Positions 30,403 to 39,584 of a DNA stretch of 64,000 nucleotides are shown here, one piece after another. Both the position numbers and the translations under genes were made by a program. The notes beneath the pieces are model-generated. The model had not been told where the DNA came from. It was given only the letters and a program-made list of their open reading frames with translations, and made no database searches. Source of the stretch: Candidatus Wolframiiraptor sinensis (lineage in GTDB: Archaea; Thermoproteota; Nitrososphaeria_A; Caldarchaeales; Wolframiiraptoraceae); the NCBI GenBank assembly GCA_023268255.1, contig JALNJX010000002.1:62001-126000 (forward strand), read 5' to 3'. The first letter of the stretch is position 1; each line of letters opens with the position of its first letter.

Positions 30403-33174
30403 CTAAGACTTATTCAGCTGCTGGCGCAAAGCTCTCGCTGATACCTCGACCAATCTCGCCTCAGAGACATCTTTGCCGAGGCCTCCTTGCCCGAGCCTAT
30501 CTCTTCCCCCTCCCTTCCCGCCGAGCTCCCCGGCTATAATTGACGCGAGCTTTCCAGCGTGAACCCCGGATCTCACCGCCGCCTCATTCGCCGTAATCAG
30601 GAGGTGGGGCTTCTCACCGCCATATGCCGCGATAAAGCACGCGGGCTCATCGCCCTCTAGGAGCTTATCCGAGATCATGAGTACATAGTCTCTATCATCC
30701 TCGAGCTCACGCGCAGTATAGATCTTTATGCCGCTCAGGTTCATGGGCTTCTCCTTCAGCTCGCGATATCTCAGCTCCGCGGCCGCTGAGAGAAGCCTTC
30801 TAACGGAAGATCTGAGCCTCTTCAATTCCGATAGCGTCTCATCCAGCACTTTCTCAACTGCCTCGACGGGTGCTCCGAGCTTCTCCGCGATCCTCAATGT
30901 CAGGATCCAGTTCTGCTGGATGTATCGTAGGGCCGCCGGCCCGGCCGCGAATACGAGCCTCTCAACGCCATCCTGTATCCTCTCAGTCCTGATTATCTTT
31001 ATCAGGCCCACGTCCTCCGTGTTCTCGACGTGGAGACCTCCGCATGCCTCGGCATCCCATCCCGGTATCTCCACGACCCTTATAGTCGCCGACGGCACCT
31101 CGCCACCCTGATAAAGCTGGAACCCGTATCTTCTCTCGGCCTCATTCCTATCCATCTCCATTATCCTGACGGGTATTCTGGCGGCCACTATCCTGTTGGC
31201 CTCCTCCTCTATCCGCGTGATCTCCTCGGCGCTAAGCCTCCTATGATGGCTTATGTCAAGCCTCGCGAGCTCGGGCTCCTTCCTAGCTCCAGCCTGCCAT
31301 GCATGCTTCCCGAGAACCCTCCTAGCGGCGCCCAAGATTATGTGCGTCGCCGTGTGATGCCTCATGAGCGAGAACCTGCGCGCCCGATCAACGAAGCCCT
31401 TGACGAGCTCGCCCTCAGCCGGCGGAGGCCCATCAATCTTATGGACTATGACGCCGCCCTCGAGAATCTGGGCATCGAGCACCCTGCATTCTCCTCCGGA
31501 GTGCCTCAACGTTCCTTGATCTGATACCGCTCCCCCGCCCTCGGGATAGAAGCATGTCCTATCTAGGACGACGTTATTTCCGCGAACCCTTAGAACCCTC
31601 GCCTCGAACTCGAGCATGCTCGGATCCTTGTAATATAGCTTCTCAGTTGACGGGAGATCTCTGAACTCCTCCTCGAGCATCCTCAGCGCCTCATCTGCTG
31701 CCTTCACCGGCTCCTCCCTCAAGTGCCTGGATGCCACCAGCTCGTAGAAGTTCTCCGGGATCCTGAGCTCCATTCCGAGCTTCTCCGCCACGGGCTTCAC
31801 GATGTCCGGCGTTATCCCCCTCTCATCGTATGCCTTGATGAGGAACTCTGTGGGAACCTCGGCTGCGCCGCTCCTCCTCATCTCCGCGAGCTCCCTCTCG
31901 ATGTAGCTCACGCCCTTCGCTATCGTGTCCTCGAACTTCCTCACCTCATGCTCGATTATGTCTATAGTCTCGTCCCTCATCGCCCTCAGGTGCGGGAAGT
32001 CCTCGCCCCAGTAGTCTATCTGGAGGTTTATCAGGTCTATGAGCTTGTCCTCGTATCCGAGATCCTTGAGAAGCCTATAAGCCTTCCTGATGAGGAGCCT
32101 CGCCAAGTATCCGACCCTCACATTCGATGGGACGACGCCCTCGCTCATTATGAATGCTATCGACTTAGTGAAATCTAGCGAGGCGTAGATCTTCTCGAGC
32201 GGCGCGATCTCGCTCATTATCGTCTCAAGAGGGATTCCCGAGGCCTCGGAGATCCTCCTCCTCGCCTCCGCGATCGTCATCCCTGCCTTCGGCACTACGA
32301 GAGCCGTGTAGGGCGAATATCTGATCAGGAGCTCTCCATCAACCTCTGGGATCTCGATTATTTCCTTGAGCCTCGGGTAAAGCTTCCCATAGATCGCGTC
32401 GAAGCAGCTCGGCGTCCCCTGAGTAAGCCATGTGAACCGCTCCATGCCATAACCCGTGTCAACAGTCCTTATCGGGAGCTTCACGAGATCTCCATCAGCG
32501 GTCTTGTATTGCATGAAGACGAGGGTCGCGACCTCGAGCCCATATGAAATCGCCTCGAAGCATGGCCCAGCGTTGCCCCCGCCAGCCCACACGCCCTCCT
32601 TGTAGATTATCTCCTCCTCTGGTATGCCGAATACCTCCTGCGCGAACTCGTGATAGTATTGAACTGTCTCCTCCTTCCAGTAAACCTCCTTGTCGGGGTA
32701 GTTGAAGGCGTGAGCGCCTCCCATCTCGAAGATCGTGAGGTGCCTGCCGAACGTCAGCCCAACCTTATCTATGTCGACGAGCCTTATGCATGGCTGGCTT
32801 ATGACCAGGGGGTTCGCTGGCGGAGGAGCTATGCCCGACGTGACGAATGGCTGGAAATCGACTATGCTCGCGTCTGTTAGGAATATGTCGGATCTCCATC
32901 GGGCCACGACCGGGTATGGCGCGATTACCGCGTGACCCCTCCTTTCAAAGAAATTGAGAAATGCTTCTCGAACCTCGCGGAGGCTCATTCTCCGCCTGGT
33001 CAAGCTCTTGCCGACAAATCGATAGGGCTCGCATGGAGACTCGCCGCAAACCACCCTATCTGGGTTGAGGGTCCAGAAGTGCTCGCCGCAGCTAATACAG
33101 CGCTTCCTAGCATAGCCGCGCTCCCTCAGGAAGTTTAGAGAATATTCCTCGGGCCCGAACCTCAAGCCTCTCAC
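30403..33174 (-). CDS. alaS: Alanyl-tRNA synthetase
   Basis: 923 aa, archaeal type. The N-terminal extension has cysteines ('KRCISCGEHF', 'VVCGESPC') that look like a zinc site. The class II catalytic core includes 'RRRMSLREVREAFLNFFERRGH' and 'FEMGGAHAFNY'. The editing domain has 'LMRHHTATHI' and 'ACGGLHVENTEDVG', and the C-terminus carries a Gly-rich DHHA1-like segment ('GGKGGGRDRLGQGG'). It charges tRNA-Ala and clears Ser/Gly errors. The GTG at 33174 is the start. It lies 79 nt downstream of rpl12 on the same strand. Confidence 0.97.
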   Translation of the reverse strand: MRGLRFGPEEYSLNFLRERGYARKRCISCGEHFWTLNPDRVVCGESPCEPYRFVGKSLTRRRMSLREVREAFLNFFERRGHAVIAPYPVVARWRSDIFLTDASIVDFQPFVTSGIAPPPANPLVISQPCIRLVDIDKVGLTFGRHLTIFEMGGAHAFNYPDKEVYWKEETVQYYHEFAQEVFGIPEEEIIYKEGVWAGGGNAGPCFEAISYGLEVATLVFMQYKTADGDLVKLPIRTVDTGYGMERFTWLTQGTPSCFDAIYGKLYPRLKEIIEIPEVDGELLIRYSPYTALVVPKAGMTIAEARRRISEASGIPLETIMSEIAPLEKIYASLDFTKSIAFIMSEGVVPSNVRVGYLARLLIRKAYRLLKDLGYEDKLIDLINLQIDYWGEDFPHLRAMRDETIDIIEHEVRKFEDTIAKGVSYIERELAEMRRSGAAEVPTEFLIKAYDERGITPDIVKPVAEKLGMELRIPENFYELVASRHLREEPVKAADEALRMLEEEFRDLPSTEKLYYKDPSMLEFEARVLRVRGNNVVLDRTCFYPEGGGAVSDQGTLRHSGGECRVLDAQILEGGVIVHKIDGPPPAEGELVKGFVDRARRFSLMRHHTATHIILGAARRVLGKHAWQAGARKEPELARLDISHHRRLSAEEITRIEEEANRIVAARIPVRIMEMDRNEAERRYGFQLYQGGEVPSATIRVVEIPGWDAEACGGLHVENTEDVGLIKIIRTERIQDGVERLVFAAGPAALRYIQQNWILTLRIAEKLGAPVEAVEKVLDETLSELKRLRSSVRRLLSAAAELRYRELKEKPMNLSGIKIYTARELEDDRDYVLMISDKLLEGDEPACFIAAYGGEKPHLLITANEAAVRSGVHAGKLASIIAGELGGKGGGRDRLGQGGLGKDVSEARLVEVSARALRQQLNKS

Positions 33175-33253
33175 CTAGAGCATCGTAACTTTCGCTCCAA
33201 GCCTTTCTCCCGATAAAAGGTTGTAATAAAGGGTTTTGCCGAGGCCGCGGATC

Positions 33254-33568
33254 TCAGCCGAAGAGCGCGCTCAGCCCTGCCAAGGCCTCCTCCTCGGACT
33301 TCTCCTCCTCTTTCTTCTCCTCCTTCGCCTCCGGCTTCTTCTCTTCTGATGGTGCTGCTGCTGGAGCGGCGGCTACTGGCGCGAGCGGCATCGCTATCGC
33401 GCTCTTCAACACCTCATCTATATTGATCTCCGAGAGGGCTGCTACGAGGGCCTTAATCCTCGCCTCATCCGGGTTTACTCCGGCGGCGGAGAGAACCTTC
33501 TTCACATTCTCCTCGGTGATCTGCTGACCGGCCCTGTGCAGGAGCAAGGCGGCGTAAATGTACTCCAT
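33254..33568 (-). CDS. rpl12: Ribosomal stalk protein P1/L12
   Basis: 104 aa. '[30 protein letters not shown]' is the dimerisation domain. It is followed by an Ala-rich hinge, a Glu/Lys run and the invariant 'GLSALFG' end that recruits elongation factors. In related archaea the gene directly follows rpl10; here it is about 2.9 kb away, on the other strand, together with alaS. Confidence 0.97.
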   Translation of the reverse strand: MEYIYAALLLHRAGQQITEENVKKVLSAAGVNPDEARIKALVAALSEINIDEVLKSAIAMPLAPVAAAPAAAPSEEKKPEAKEEKKEEEKSEEEALAGLSALFG

Positions 33569-33627
33569 GACTATTCGGCCGAATCACGGTTAAGCCTCTT
33601 CTTAAATTTTACCCGAGCGGGCCGTGC

Positions 33628-34026
33628 TCACTCGCGGCTCTCCAAGGCGCGCCTTATCGCCTCCATCTGCCCGCGCAGGTAGCTCAGATAAACCATTTCT
33701 CCGGCGAGCGCCTTTCTGGCAGCGGATAGATCCCTAAGCCTAATCAGCTTATCCTCATGGACCTCTCTCGAGAATGGCATCCCCCTGGATCTCGGCTCGA
33801 CGAGGATTACTTCATCGGACTCGAGGTCGCGGATGGCCTCGTCTAAGAGCTCTTCTCGGAGCGCGTAGTCCGGAATGCCGCCGCGAAGCTTCAGTATATC
33901 GGGAATTATCTCCGTCATCCATGAGACGCCGTTGAAGATCGCGAGAACCCTTATGACGTCTAGCTTCAGCTTACTCAGATCATCGTCTCTTTTCCTCATG
34001 CTCCTGATCTCATCCTCTATGCGCAT
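33628..34026 (-). CDS. Hypothetical winged-helix-like protein
   Basis: 132 aa, no family recognised. A Lys/Asp-rich N-terminus leads into 'LKLDVIRVLAIFNGVSWMTEIIPDILKLRGGIPDYALREELLDEAIRDLESDEVILVEPR', whose helix-helix-strand pattern looks like a winged helix. A helical C-terminus follows ('EMVYLSYLRGQMEAIRRALE'). It lies 59 nt upstream of rpl12 on the same strand and downstream of the tRNA. A regulatory role for the stalk operon is possible but unproven. Confidence 0.6.
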   Translation of the reverse strand: MRIEDEIRSMRKRDDDLSKLKLDVIRVLAIFNGVSWMTEIIPDILKLRGGIPDYALREELLDEAIRDLESDEVILVEPRSRGMPFSREVHEDKLIRLRDLSAARKALAGEMVYLSYLRGQMEAIRRALESRE

Positions 34027-34137
34027 CTCAAGCCATCATCAGACATGCCGAAAGCACTTCCGAATAAAAAGGATTCGTGAAGAGAGGAAATTGGAGAGAT
34101 GGTAGCCCGGCTGGGATTCGAACCCAGGTCCCCGGGT

Positions 34138-34168
34138 CTCTTCCCACGACCCTCCAAGCGGCCATGAT
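34138..34168 (-). other. tRNA-Gln intron 2, canonical 37/38 position (31 nt)
   Basis: It forms a textbook bulge-helix-bulge. Outer helix CCGGG/CCCGG, 4-bp helix CTTT/GAAG, 5' bulge GG|A, 3' bulge AG|A, and an inner 8-bp stem (TCATGGCC with GGTCGTGG, including G-T pairs) closed by an 8-nt loop. Cutting inside both bulges leaves the exons in register. Confidence 0.88.
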
Positions 34169-34184
34169 CCAAAGCCCGGGATCC

Positions 34185-34210
34185 ATGACCCCGCGATCTG
34201 ACCAGCTGGA
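34185..34210 (-). other. tRNA-Gln intron 1, D-arm position 21/22 (26 nt)
   Basis: The relaxed bulge-helix-bulge has 5' bulge AA|T, 3' bulge AT|G and a 4-bp helix of exon GGCC with intron GGTC. An inner stem CCAGC/GCGGG has one A-G mismatch. Cuts at these bulges restore A21-G22 and a normal D arm. The outer helix is weak, as is common at non-canonical sites. Confidence 0.75.
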
Positions 34211-34348
34211 TTGGCCGCTAGACGACCGGGCTTCAAAACATAATATACACAGTGGTTTATCTTAAATATAATTCGACGCATGGCGCTATCCCGCTAACCA
34301 ATTCGCGGTGATGGTTGATATACGCGTCTTCTGAGGCTTTTCATCGGG

Positions 34349-34567
34349 TTGAGGGTCTATAAGGTTGTTAGGTGCCCTAAATGCGGCTTTCTCCAGTTGA
34401 CGGCGGCGTCGAGGTCTGTGAGGTGCTTCGGCTGCGGGGTCTCCTGGGCTCTTGAGCCGGACTCAATACTCTTCTCGAGCGCGGACTTGGAGAAGGCTAG
34501 AGAGTTTCTCCTGAGGCTGAAGCGGGGCGGCAGCATGGGGTTCAAGAGGGCTTCCGAGGCCGATTAA
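34349..34567 (+). CDS. DUF1922 zinc-ribbon protein
   Basis: 72 aa starting at TTG. Two CxxC pairs ('VRCPKCGF' and 'VRCFGCGVSW') form a rubredoxin-like zinc ribbon, followed by 'ADLEKAREFLLRLKRGGSMGF'. The pattern and size match the archaeal DUF1922 family, of unknown function. It is the first gene of a rightward run with endonuclease IV. Confidence 0.75.
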   Translation: MRVYKVVRCPKCGFLQLTAASRSVRCFGCGVSWALEPDSILFSSADLEKAREFLLRLKRGGSMGFKRASEAD

Positions 34568-34614
34568 AAGCGCATTCGTAAAGATTTAAGGCTGGATTAG
34601 GGTCCTCCTAGTGG

Positions 34615-35466
34615 ATGCTTCTGGGAGCTCATGTCTCAATCTCGGGATCCATCGATAAGGCCGTTGACAGGGCTGTTGAGCTCGGGTGCACGACCTTCCA
34701 GATCTTCACGAGGAATCCGAGGGGCTGGGAGGCTAAGCCCCTCACGAAGAAGGAGATTGAGGAATTTAGGAGGAAGCTAGAGGAGAAGGGGTTCAAAGTG
34801 GTCGTTGCGCACATGCCTTATCTCCCGAACATCTCCTCGCCGGATAAGACCGCTCATAAGAGGTCGACGAAATCCCTGATTCAGGAGCTTAGGAGGTCGG
34901 GAGAGCTTGGCCTCCAGCATCTCGTGGTTCATATTGGGAGTCATATGGGCAAGGGGGTTGAAGTCGGGATAAGGCAGGCGGCTGAGGCCGTGAACACTGC
35001 CCTCTCCGAGGTGGATAACGACGTCATGCTCCTGCTGGAGAACATGGCGGGCCAGAGAAATAGCGTTGGATCGAGGTTCGAGAACATAAGAAGCATACTC
35101 GACTTGATGGAGGATGAGAGTAGAGTTGGAGTCTGCCTCGACACATGCCACGCCTTCGCCGCCGGATACGATCTCAGGACGCGTGAGGCGATAGATGAAA
35201 CCCTGAAGGAGTTCGATCAGATAATAGGACTCGAGAAGCTCAAGGTGATTCATGTGAACGACTCGAAGGGCGACTTGGGGAGCGGGATAGATCGGCACGA
35301 GCACCTCGGTATGGGGAGGATCGGCGAGAGGGGGTTCTTCGAGCTCTTCCATCACCCGTTGATCAGGCCCCTTCCACTTATACTTGAGACGCCGGTGGAT
35401 TCGCGGGGAAACTTTGCCACGAACATGGCTAAGCTGAAGGAGCTATACCTGAAGGAGAGGCTCTGA
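34615..35466 (+). CDS. nfo: Endonuclease IV (AP endonuclease)
   Basis: 283 aa. The metal-ligand motifs are in order: 'LGAHVSI', 'VVHIGSHMGKG', 'LLENMAGQ', 'CLDTCHAFAAGYD', 'IHVNDSKGDLGSGIDRHEHLGMG' and 'LILETP'. The enzyme cuts 5' of abasic sites using three zinc ions in base-excision repair. The ATG is preceded by a TATA-like stretch near 34585. The GtrA gene follows after 6 nt. Confidence 0.96.
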   Translation: MLLGAHVSISGSIDKAVDRAVELGCTTFQIFTRNPRGWEAKPLTKKEIEEFRRKLEEKGFKVVVAHMPYLPNISSPDKTAHKRSTKSLIQELRRSGELGLQHLVVHIGSHMGKGVEVGIRQAAEAVNTALSEVDNDVMLLLENMAGQRNSVGSRFENIRSILDLMEDESRVGVCLDTCHAFAAGYDLRTREAIDETLKEFDQIIGLEKLKVIHVNDSKGDLGSGIDRHEHLGMGRIGERGFFELFHHPLIRPLPLILETPVDSRGNFATNMAKLKELYLKERL

Positions 35467-35472
35467 AAAGCC

Positions 35473-35922
35473 ATGAATGCGTTCAAGAAGCTCTTGAGCT
35501 GGATTAGAAGGAAGATCTTCTCGACGATCTTCCTGAAGTTCGGGATTGTTGGGGCCAGCGGCGTGGTCGTCAATTACGCGGTCTCGTATGCGTGCTATGC
35601 CGCCGGATTGAGCGATATCCTCGCGCTCGCCATAGGCGTTGAGGCGGCCATAATCAGCAACTTCATCTGGAACGATCTCTGGACATTCAAGCACAGGAGA
35701 ACCTTGAAGCTCCATCTAAGAATACTCTTTTTCCACGCGTCGAGGTTATTGGGGTTCTTCGCGACGCTGGTCTCGCATTATCTCTTCGCGCACCTCCTCG
35801 GCATAATGGTCGAGATATCATACATACTGGCGATAGGCGTCGGGACTCTGACGAACTTCCTCACGAGCGATCTCTTCGTCTGGCCTGAGCGGAGGCTTGA
35901 AGTCCGAGAAGCTGGCTCATAA
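35473..35922 (+). CDS. GtrA family membrane protein
   Basis: 149 aa with four hydrophobic spans. 'KFGIVGASGVVVNYAVSYACY', 'EAAIISNFIWNDLWTFKHRR' and 'GTLTNFLTSDLFVWP' are the GtrA/DPMS signature regions. Members are thought to move polyprenyl-linked sugars or assist glycosyltransferases. Its 3' end overlaps thiW by 62 nt in convergent orientation. Confidence 0.9.
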   Translation: MNAFKKLLSWIRRKIFSTIFLKFGIVGASGVVVNYAVSYACYAAGLSDILALAIGVEAAIISNFIWNDLWTFKHRRTLKLHLRILFFHASRLLGFFATLVSHYLFAHLLGIMVEISYILAIGVGTLTNFLTSDLFVWPERRLEVREAGS

Positions 35923-36454
35923 CGCCGAGCTTATCCAATGCCAGTAATATGAGGTAGCTGGCGATCGAGCCCGGGATCGAGCTTATGGCCCAGCCCGACC
36001 AGAATATCGGGAGGAACTGGTAGAAACCATACTGACCTATCGCAGCGGCAAGCCGCTGATCCCCTATTAACGGCGCTATCACCGCCAGGGATAATGTTCC
36101 GCCTATGAGCACTGTTCCAATCGGCTCAGCGAGGGCGGCGAGATATCTCACTGAGCGCTTCCGAGCTCTGCGCGTTATGAGATATGCGAGCCCAACGATA
36201 ATTCCTCCGGGAACTCCTCCGGGGAACGCGTATATCGTTCCGAGCCCGAGAGCGTTTCGTATGACTCCTATTAGTGCGGCAGCGGCAGCCGCCCACCATG
36301 GCCCAAGCAGCACTCCGGCAAGAGCATTTATCATGTGCTGGCCCGGATAAGCCTTCGTGGTGAAGAAGGGGAACCAGAGCAGTGGCGCTATTATTATGCC
36401 GAGCGCCGTGAGCATTATGAAGAGCGAGGTCTTCTTGGTGGATGAAGCGCCCAC
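35861..36454 (-). CDS. thiW: ThiW, thiamine-precursor ECF transporter substrate-binding subunit
   Basis: 197 aa with about five or six membrane helices. 'PLLWFPFFTTKAYPGQHMINALAGVLLGPWWAA' and 'RNALGLGTIYAFPGGVPGGIIVGL' match ThiW, proposed to import the thiazole moiety of thiamine. The energising ECF module (A and T subunits) is not in the window. It is divergent from the P-loop gene and near thiDN, which supports a thiamine-salvage role. Confidence 0.88.
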   Translation of the reverse strand: MGASSTKKTSLFIMLTALGIIIAPLLWFPFFTTKAYPGQHMINALAGVLLGPWWAAAAAALIGVIRNALGLGTIYAFPGGVPGGIIVGLAYLITRRARKRSVRYLAALAEPIGTVLIGGTLSLAVIAPLIGDQRLAAAIGQYGFYQFLPIFWSGWAISSIPGSIASYLILLALDKLGVMSQLLGLQASAQARRRDRS

Positions 36455-36489
36455 GACAAGCTCTCCGGGCGATTTTCATCAAAACACAG

Positions 36490-36498
36490 TTATAAATA
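36490..36498 (+). promoter_or_regulatory. TATA box for the P-loop ATPase gene
   Basis: TTATAAATA lies about 33-41 nt upstream of ATG 36531, in the short divergent region shared with thiW. Confidence 0.45.
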
Positions 36499-36530
36499 TT
36501 ATCTTCATCCAAGTCCCTGGATGAGAGACT

Positions 36531-37073
36531 ATGAACTTTGAGAAGCTCCTCGATAGGCGGGTTCTAATATGCGGCGAGGTCGGCGCCGGTAAGACGAGGC
36601 TTCTGGCGAGCTTCCTCAAGTTCTTGGTGGATAGGGATCTTGGGGGCGATGTCACGGTAATAGATCTCGCGCCGGGCTACAGCGACATCGGCAGGCTCGT
36701 GGAATCATATTATCCCGAGGTCAAGATGCTGAGATACATGAGGCCGGGAAGGATTCATCCTCCGAGACTTCTCGGCAGGAGCCATGAGGAGGTTCTCAGA
36801 TACGCGGAGATAAATCTGCTCGAGGCGAGGAAGCTTCTCGAGGATTATGTCCGAGCACCCTCGAGAATCCTCCTGATCAATGACTTGACGATCCATCTTC
36901 ATGCGGGCGATCCAGATGACATATTGCGCCTGCTCGATCTCTGCGAGACCTTCGCGGCCACGGCTTATGAGGGCGAGGTGCTTGAGGATGATAAGGGCTC
37001 CGGGATAACCATGCGCGAGAGAAGAGGCCTCTCGAGAATCAAGGAGCATATGGACATCATCGTGAATCTCTAA
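36531..37073 (+). CDS. P-loop ATPase of unknown role
   Basis: 180 aa. Walker A is '[11 protein letters not shown]' (about residues 14-24) and a Walker B-like '[11 protein letters not shown]' lies near residue 112. There is no ABC signature, so it is not an ECF ATPase. '[16 protein letters not shown]' resembles the substrate strand of GTPases or ParA-like and kinase-like folds. It sits between thiW and thiDN, but may be there by chance. I do not recognise a named family. Confidence 0.65.
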   Translation: MNFEKLLDRRVLICGEVGAGKTRLLASFLKFLVDRDLGGDVTVIDLAPGYSDIGRLVESYYPEVKMLRYMRPGRIHPPRLLGRSHEEVLRYAEINLLEARKLLEDYVRAPSRILLINDLTIHLHAGDPDDILRLLDLCETFAATAYEGEVLEDDKGSGITMRERRGLSRIKEHMDIIVNL

Positions 37074-37106
37074 AGCTTATAACCTCGGCTAACGGCGCTT
37101 GTCTCG

Positions 37107-38468
37107 ATGATACCGCGAGCACTGACTATCGCGGGCTCGGACTCGGGCGGCGGCGCGGGGATCCAGGCCGATCTCAAGACATTCGCAGCCCTCGGGGTTC
37201 ACGGGATGAGCGCGATAACCTCGATAACCGCGCAGAACACCATGGAGGTCACAATGATATATGATCTGCCCGTGGAGCTCATCAGGGAGCAGATAAGGGT
37301 CGTGGTCAGAGATATCGGCGTCGACGCCGTGAAGACCGGGATGCTGCATACATCTGAGATAATTGAGGCGGTCGCATCGGAGCTGAGGCGGATAAGCGCG
37401 CCAATCGTCGTCGATCCCGTGATGATAGCTAAAAGCGGCGCCCGGCTCTTGGAGGAGAGCGCGGTCAAGGCCTTGATAGAGGAGTTGTTGCCACGCGCAT
37501 ACGTCGTCACGCCGAACGCGCTTGAGGCCGAGGCATTATCCGGCATCAGGATTAGGGATTTGGAGTCCCAGAAGAGGGCTGCCAAGATGATCTCGGAGCT
37601 CGGCGCGAGAGGTGTCGTGGTTAAGGGAGGCCATGTGGAAGACCCGAGAGCTGTTGACATCCTTTATTTCGATGGAGAATTCAGGGTCTATGAGGCCGAG
37701 AGGATCGAGACGCGGACGACTCACGGCACAGGCTGCACGTTCGCCTCAGCGATCGCCGCGGAGCTTGCCAAGAAGAAGAGCATATTTGAGGCTGTCGAGC
37801 GCGCGAAGATATTCGTCACCGATGCGATCAGATATGGCTTTCAGGTTGGGGGAGGGAGCGGGCCCGTAAACCCTGTTGGAAGGCTTCTGAGGGATGCTGA
37901 GAGGTTCAGGGTATTGGAGGTTATGAGGAGGGCTGTTGGGAGGATTGAGCGGAGCGAGATCATCGCAAAGGCCATTCCCGAGTGCCAGATGAATCTATGC
38001 ATGGCGATACCGGGCGCGAGGAGCCTCGACGAGGTGGCCGGAGTCCCCGGGAGAATCGTGAAGCACCCCGATGGCCCGAGAGCATCGGATCATCCATGGT
38101 TCTCGGCTTCATGGCATGTGGCGAGAGCGGTTCTGAAGGTGCTGGAGCACGACCCAGAGATAAGAGCCGCGATGAACATAAGATATGATCCGAGGTTTAT
38201 CGAGGCGGCGAGTAGGCTTGGCTGGATCATCGGATTCTATGATAGGAGGCTGGAGCCTGAGGAGGTTAAAAGGGCTGAGGGCGGCACGATACCATGGGGC
38301 ATCGAGGAGGCGATTAAGAGTGCTGGCGGAAGGGTTCCGGACCTCGTTTATCATGAGGGCGATTGGGGCAAAGAGCCCATGATAACGATCTTCGGCAAAG
38401 ACGCGATCGAGGTCGTGGAGAAGGTCGAGAAGCTTCTGAGGAAGGCGCTCGGGGAAGGAGAAGAATAG
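37107..38468 (+). CDS. thiDN: Bifunctional HMP/HMP-P kinase (ThiD) fused to thiamine-phosphate synthase (ThiN)
   Basis: 453 aa. The ThiD half has '[17 protein letters not shown]', 'DPVMIAKSG' and '[16 protein letters not shown]' (about residues 1-260). The ThiN half has '[24 protein letters not shown]', '[15 protein letters not shown]' and '[31 protein letters not shown]'-like sequence. It phosphorylates hydroxymethylpyrimidine twice and joins it to thiazole phosphate. With ThiW this gives a route to thiamine phosphate from an imported thiazole. Confidence 0.95.
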   Translation: MIPRALTIAGSDSGGGAGIQADLKTFAALGVHGMSAITSITAQNTMEVTMIYDLPVELIREQIRVVVRDIGVDAVKTGMLHTSEIIEAVASELRRISAPIVVDPVMIAKSGARLLEESAVKALIEELLPRAYVVTPNALEAEALSGIRIRDLESQKRAAKMISELGARGVVVKGGHVEDPRAVDILYFDGEFRVYEAERIETRTTHGTGCTFASAIAAELAKKKSIFEAVERAKIFVTDAIRYGFQVGGGSGPVNPVGRLLRDAERFRVLEVMRRAVGRIERSEIIAKAIPECQMNLCMAIPGARSLDEVAGVPGRIVKHPDGPRASDHPWFSASWHVARAVLKVLEHDPEIRAAMNIRYDPRFIEAASRLGWIIGFYDRRLEPEEVKRAEGGTIPWGIEEAIKSAGGRVPDLVYHEGDWGKEPMITIFGKDAIEVVEKVEKLLRKALGEGEE

Positions 38469-38471
38469 GCC

Positions 38472-39584
38472 TTGAGTAGCTTCACGAGGGTTTCCAGGAG
38501 CGCGGCCAAGATAGCGAGGAGTAGGGCCGAGGAGCTCAGGAGAAGGCTCATAGCGCTCGGCGCGCTGGACAATTCGCTGAAGCCATTCGAGGAGGATGGA
38601 TTCGTCTTTTTCCCGCTGAAGGAACTAGAGGGGGTTCGCGGCATAGTGGAGGAACTCGGCGGAGAGCTCACCCGGGCGACATTCGAGGTGAGAGAAAGAA
38701 AGCCCAGGACCCTGAGAGAGGCCTTGAGCAGGAGGCTTCCAGGCCATCTCCTCGACAAGCTCCCCTCATCATACGACATCATCGGAAATCTGATACTTGT
38801 CGATTTATGTGAAGAGCTCAGGGATTATGCTCGTGAGATTGGCGAGGCTCTACTGAGAATTCACCCAAGGGCTAAAGTAGTCCTAGCTAAGGGCGAGACT
38901 ACTGGAGACTACAGGATCAGGCACGTTGAGATCATCGCGGGATCAGGCGATACTGAGACAATCCACAGAGAACATGGATGCGTTTACAAGCTCGATCTGA
39001 GGAAGGCATTCTTCAGCCCGAGGCTATCCGGTGAGCGGCTCAGGGTGGCTCGGCAGGTCTTGCCGGGCGAGAGCGTGCTCGACATGTTCGCGGGCGTAGG
39101 CCCATTCTCGATACTCATAGCAAGGATCCAGCCATCCGCGAGGGTCGTCGCGATCGAGATCAACCCGGATGCCTACAGATATCTCCTCGAGAACATGAAG
39201 CTGAATAATGTCGAGGATCGGGTGACGCCGATGCTCGGCGATGCTAGGAAGATCTTGGAGAATGTTCGCGAGGAGTTTGACCGCATCATAATGGATCTGC
39301 CATATCGTTCTCTCGAGTTTCTTGACGTCGGGCTTAGAGCATGCAGGCGCGGCGGAATCATACACCTCTACGCGGTCTCCGGGTCGCTCGAGGATCTCTC
39401 GAGGCTCGTGGAGAATAGGGCTGCGGAGCTAGGCCACATGGTGGAAGTTGAGGCTGGTAGGGAGGTTATGGAGGTCGCTCCGAGAAGGAGCATCTTCGCC
39501 CTAGATCTCAGAAAAGCATCCCAACCTTTATACGGCTTCAAGAACAGACTCTCTCCCGGAGGACTGGGATGGGGGTTAAGATAA
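38472..39584 (+). CDS. trm5: tRNA (guanine-37-N1) methyltransferase Trm5
   Basis: 370 aa. The N-terminal helical/D1 region is followed by 'GETTGDYRIRHVEIIAG', 'DLRKAFFSPRLSGERLRVA' and the SAM site 'VLDMFAGVGPFSILIA'. 'AIEINPDAYRYLLENMKLN' and 'DRIIMDLPYRSLEFL' complete the Trm5 catalytic core. It makes m1G37, the substrate of Taw1. It starts at TTG 3 nt after thiDN and its C-terminus overlaps fen1 by 16 nt. Confidence 0.94.
   Translation: MSSFTRVSRSAAKIARSRAEELRRRLIALGALDNSLKPFEEDGFVFFPLKELEGVRGIVEELGGELTRATFEVRERKPRTLREALSRRLPGHLLDKLPSSYDIIGNLILVDLCEELRDYAREIGEALLRIHPRAKVVLAKGETTGDYRIRHVEIIAGSGDTETIHREHGCVYKLDLRKAFFSPRLSGERLRVARQVLPGESVLDMFAGVGPFSILIARIQPSARVVAIEINPDAYRYLLENMKLNNVEDRVTPMLGDARKILENVREEFDRIIMDLPYRSLEFLDVGLRACRRGGIIHLYAVSGSLEDLSRLVENRAAELGHMVEVEAGREVMEVAPRRSIFALDLRKASQPLYGFKNRLSPGGLGWGLR

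Larger units (their letters stand above)
34100..34232 (-). tRNA. tRNA-Gln (UUG anticodon) with two introns
   Basis: Removing two introns gives a perfect 73-nt cloverleaf. The acceptor AGCCCGG pairs with CCGGGCT, the D stem is GTCT/GGAT, the anticodon stem CCGGG/CCCGG has loop CTTTGGA, and the T arm CTGGG/CCCAG has loop TTCGAAT. The discriminator is A and CCA is encoded (34100-34102). Exons are 34232-34211, 34184-34169 and 34137-34103. The second intron is at the canonical 37/38 site, the first at 21/22 in the D arm. The RtcB ligase that joins such exons is encoded at 56 kb. Confidence 0.9.
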
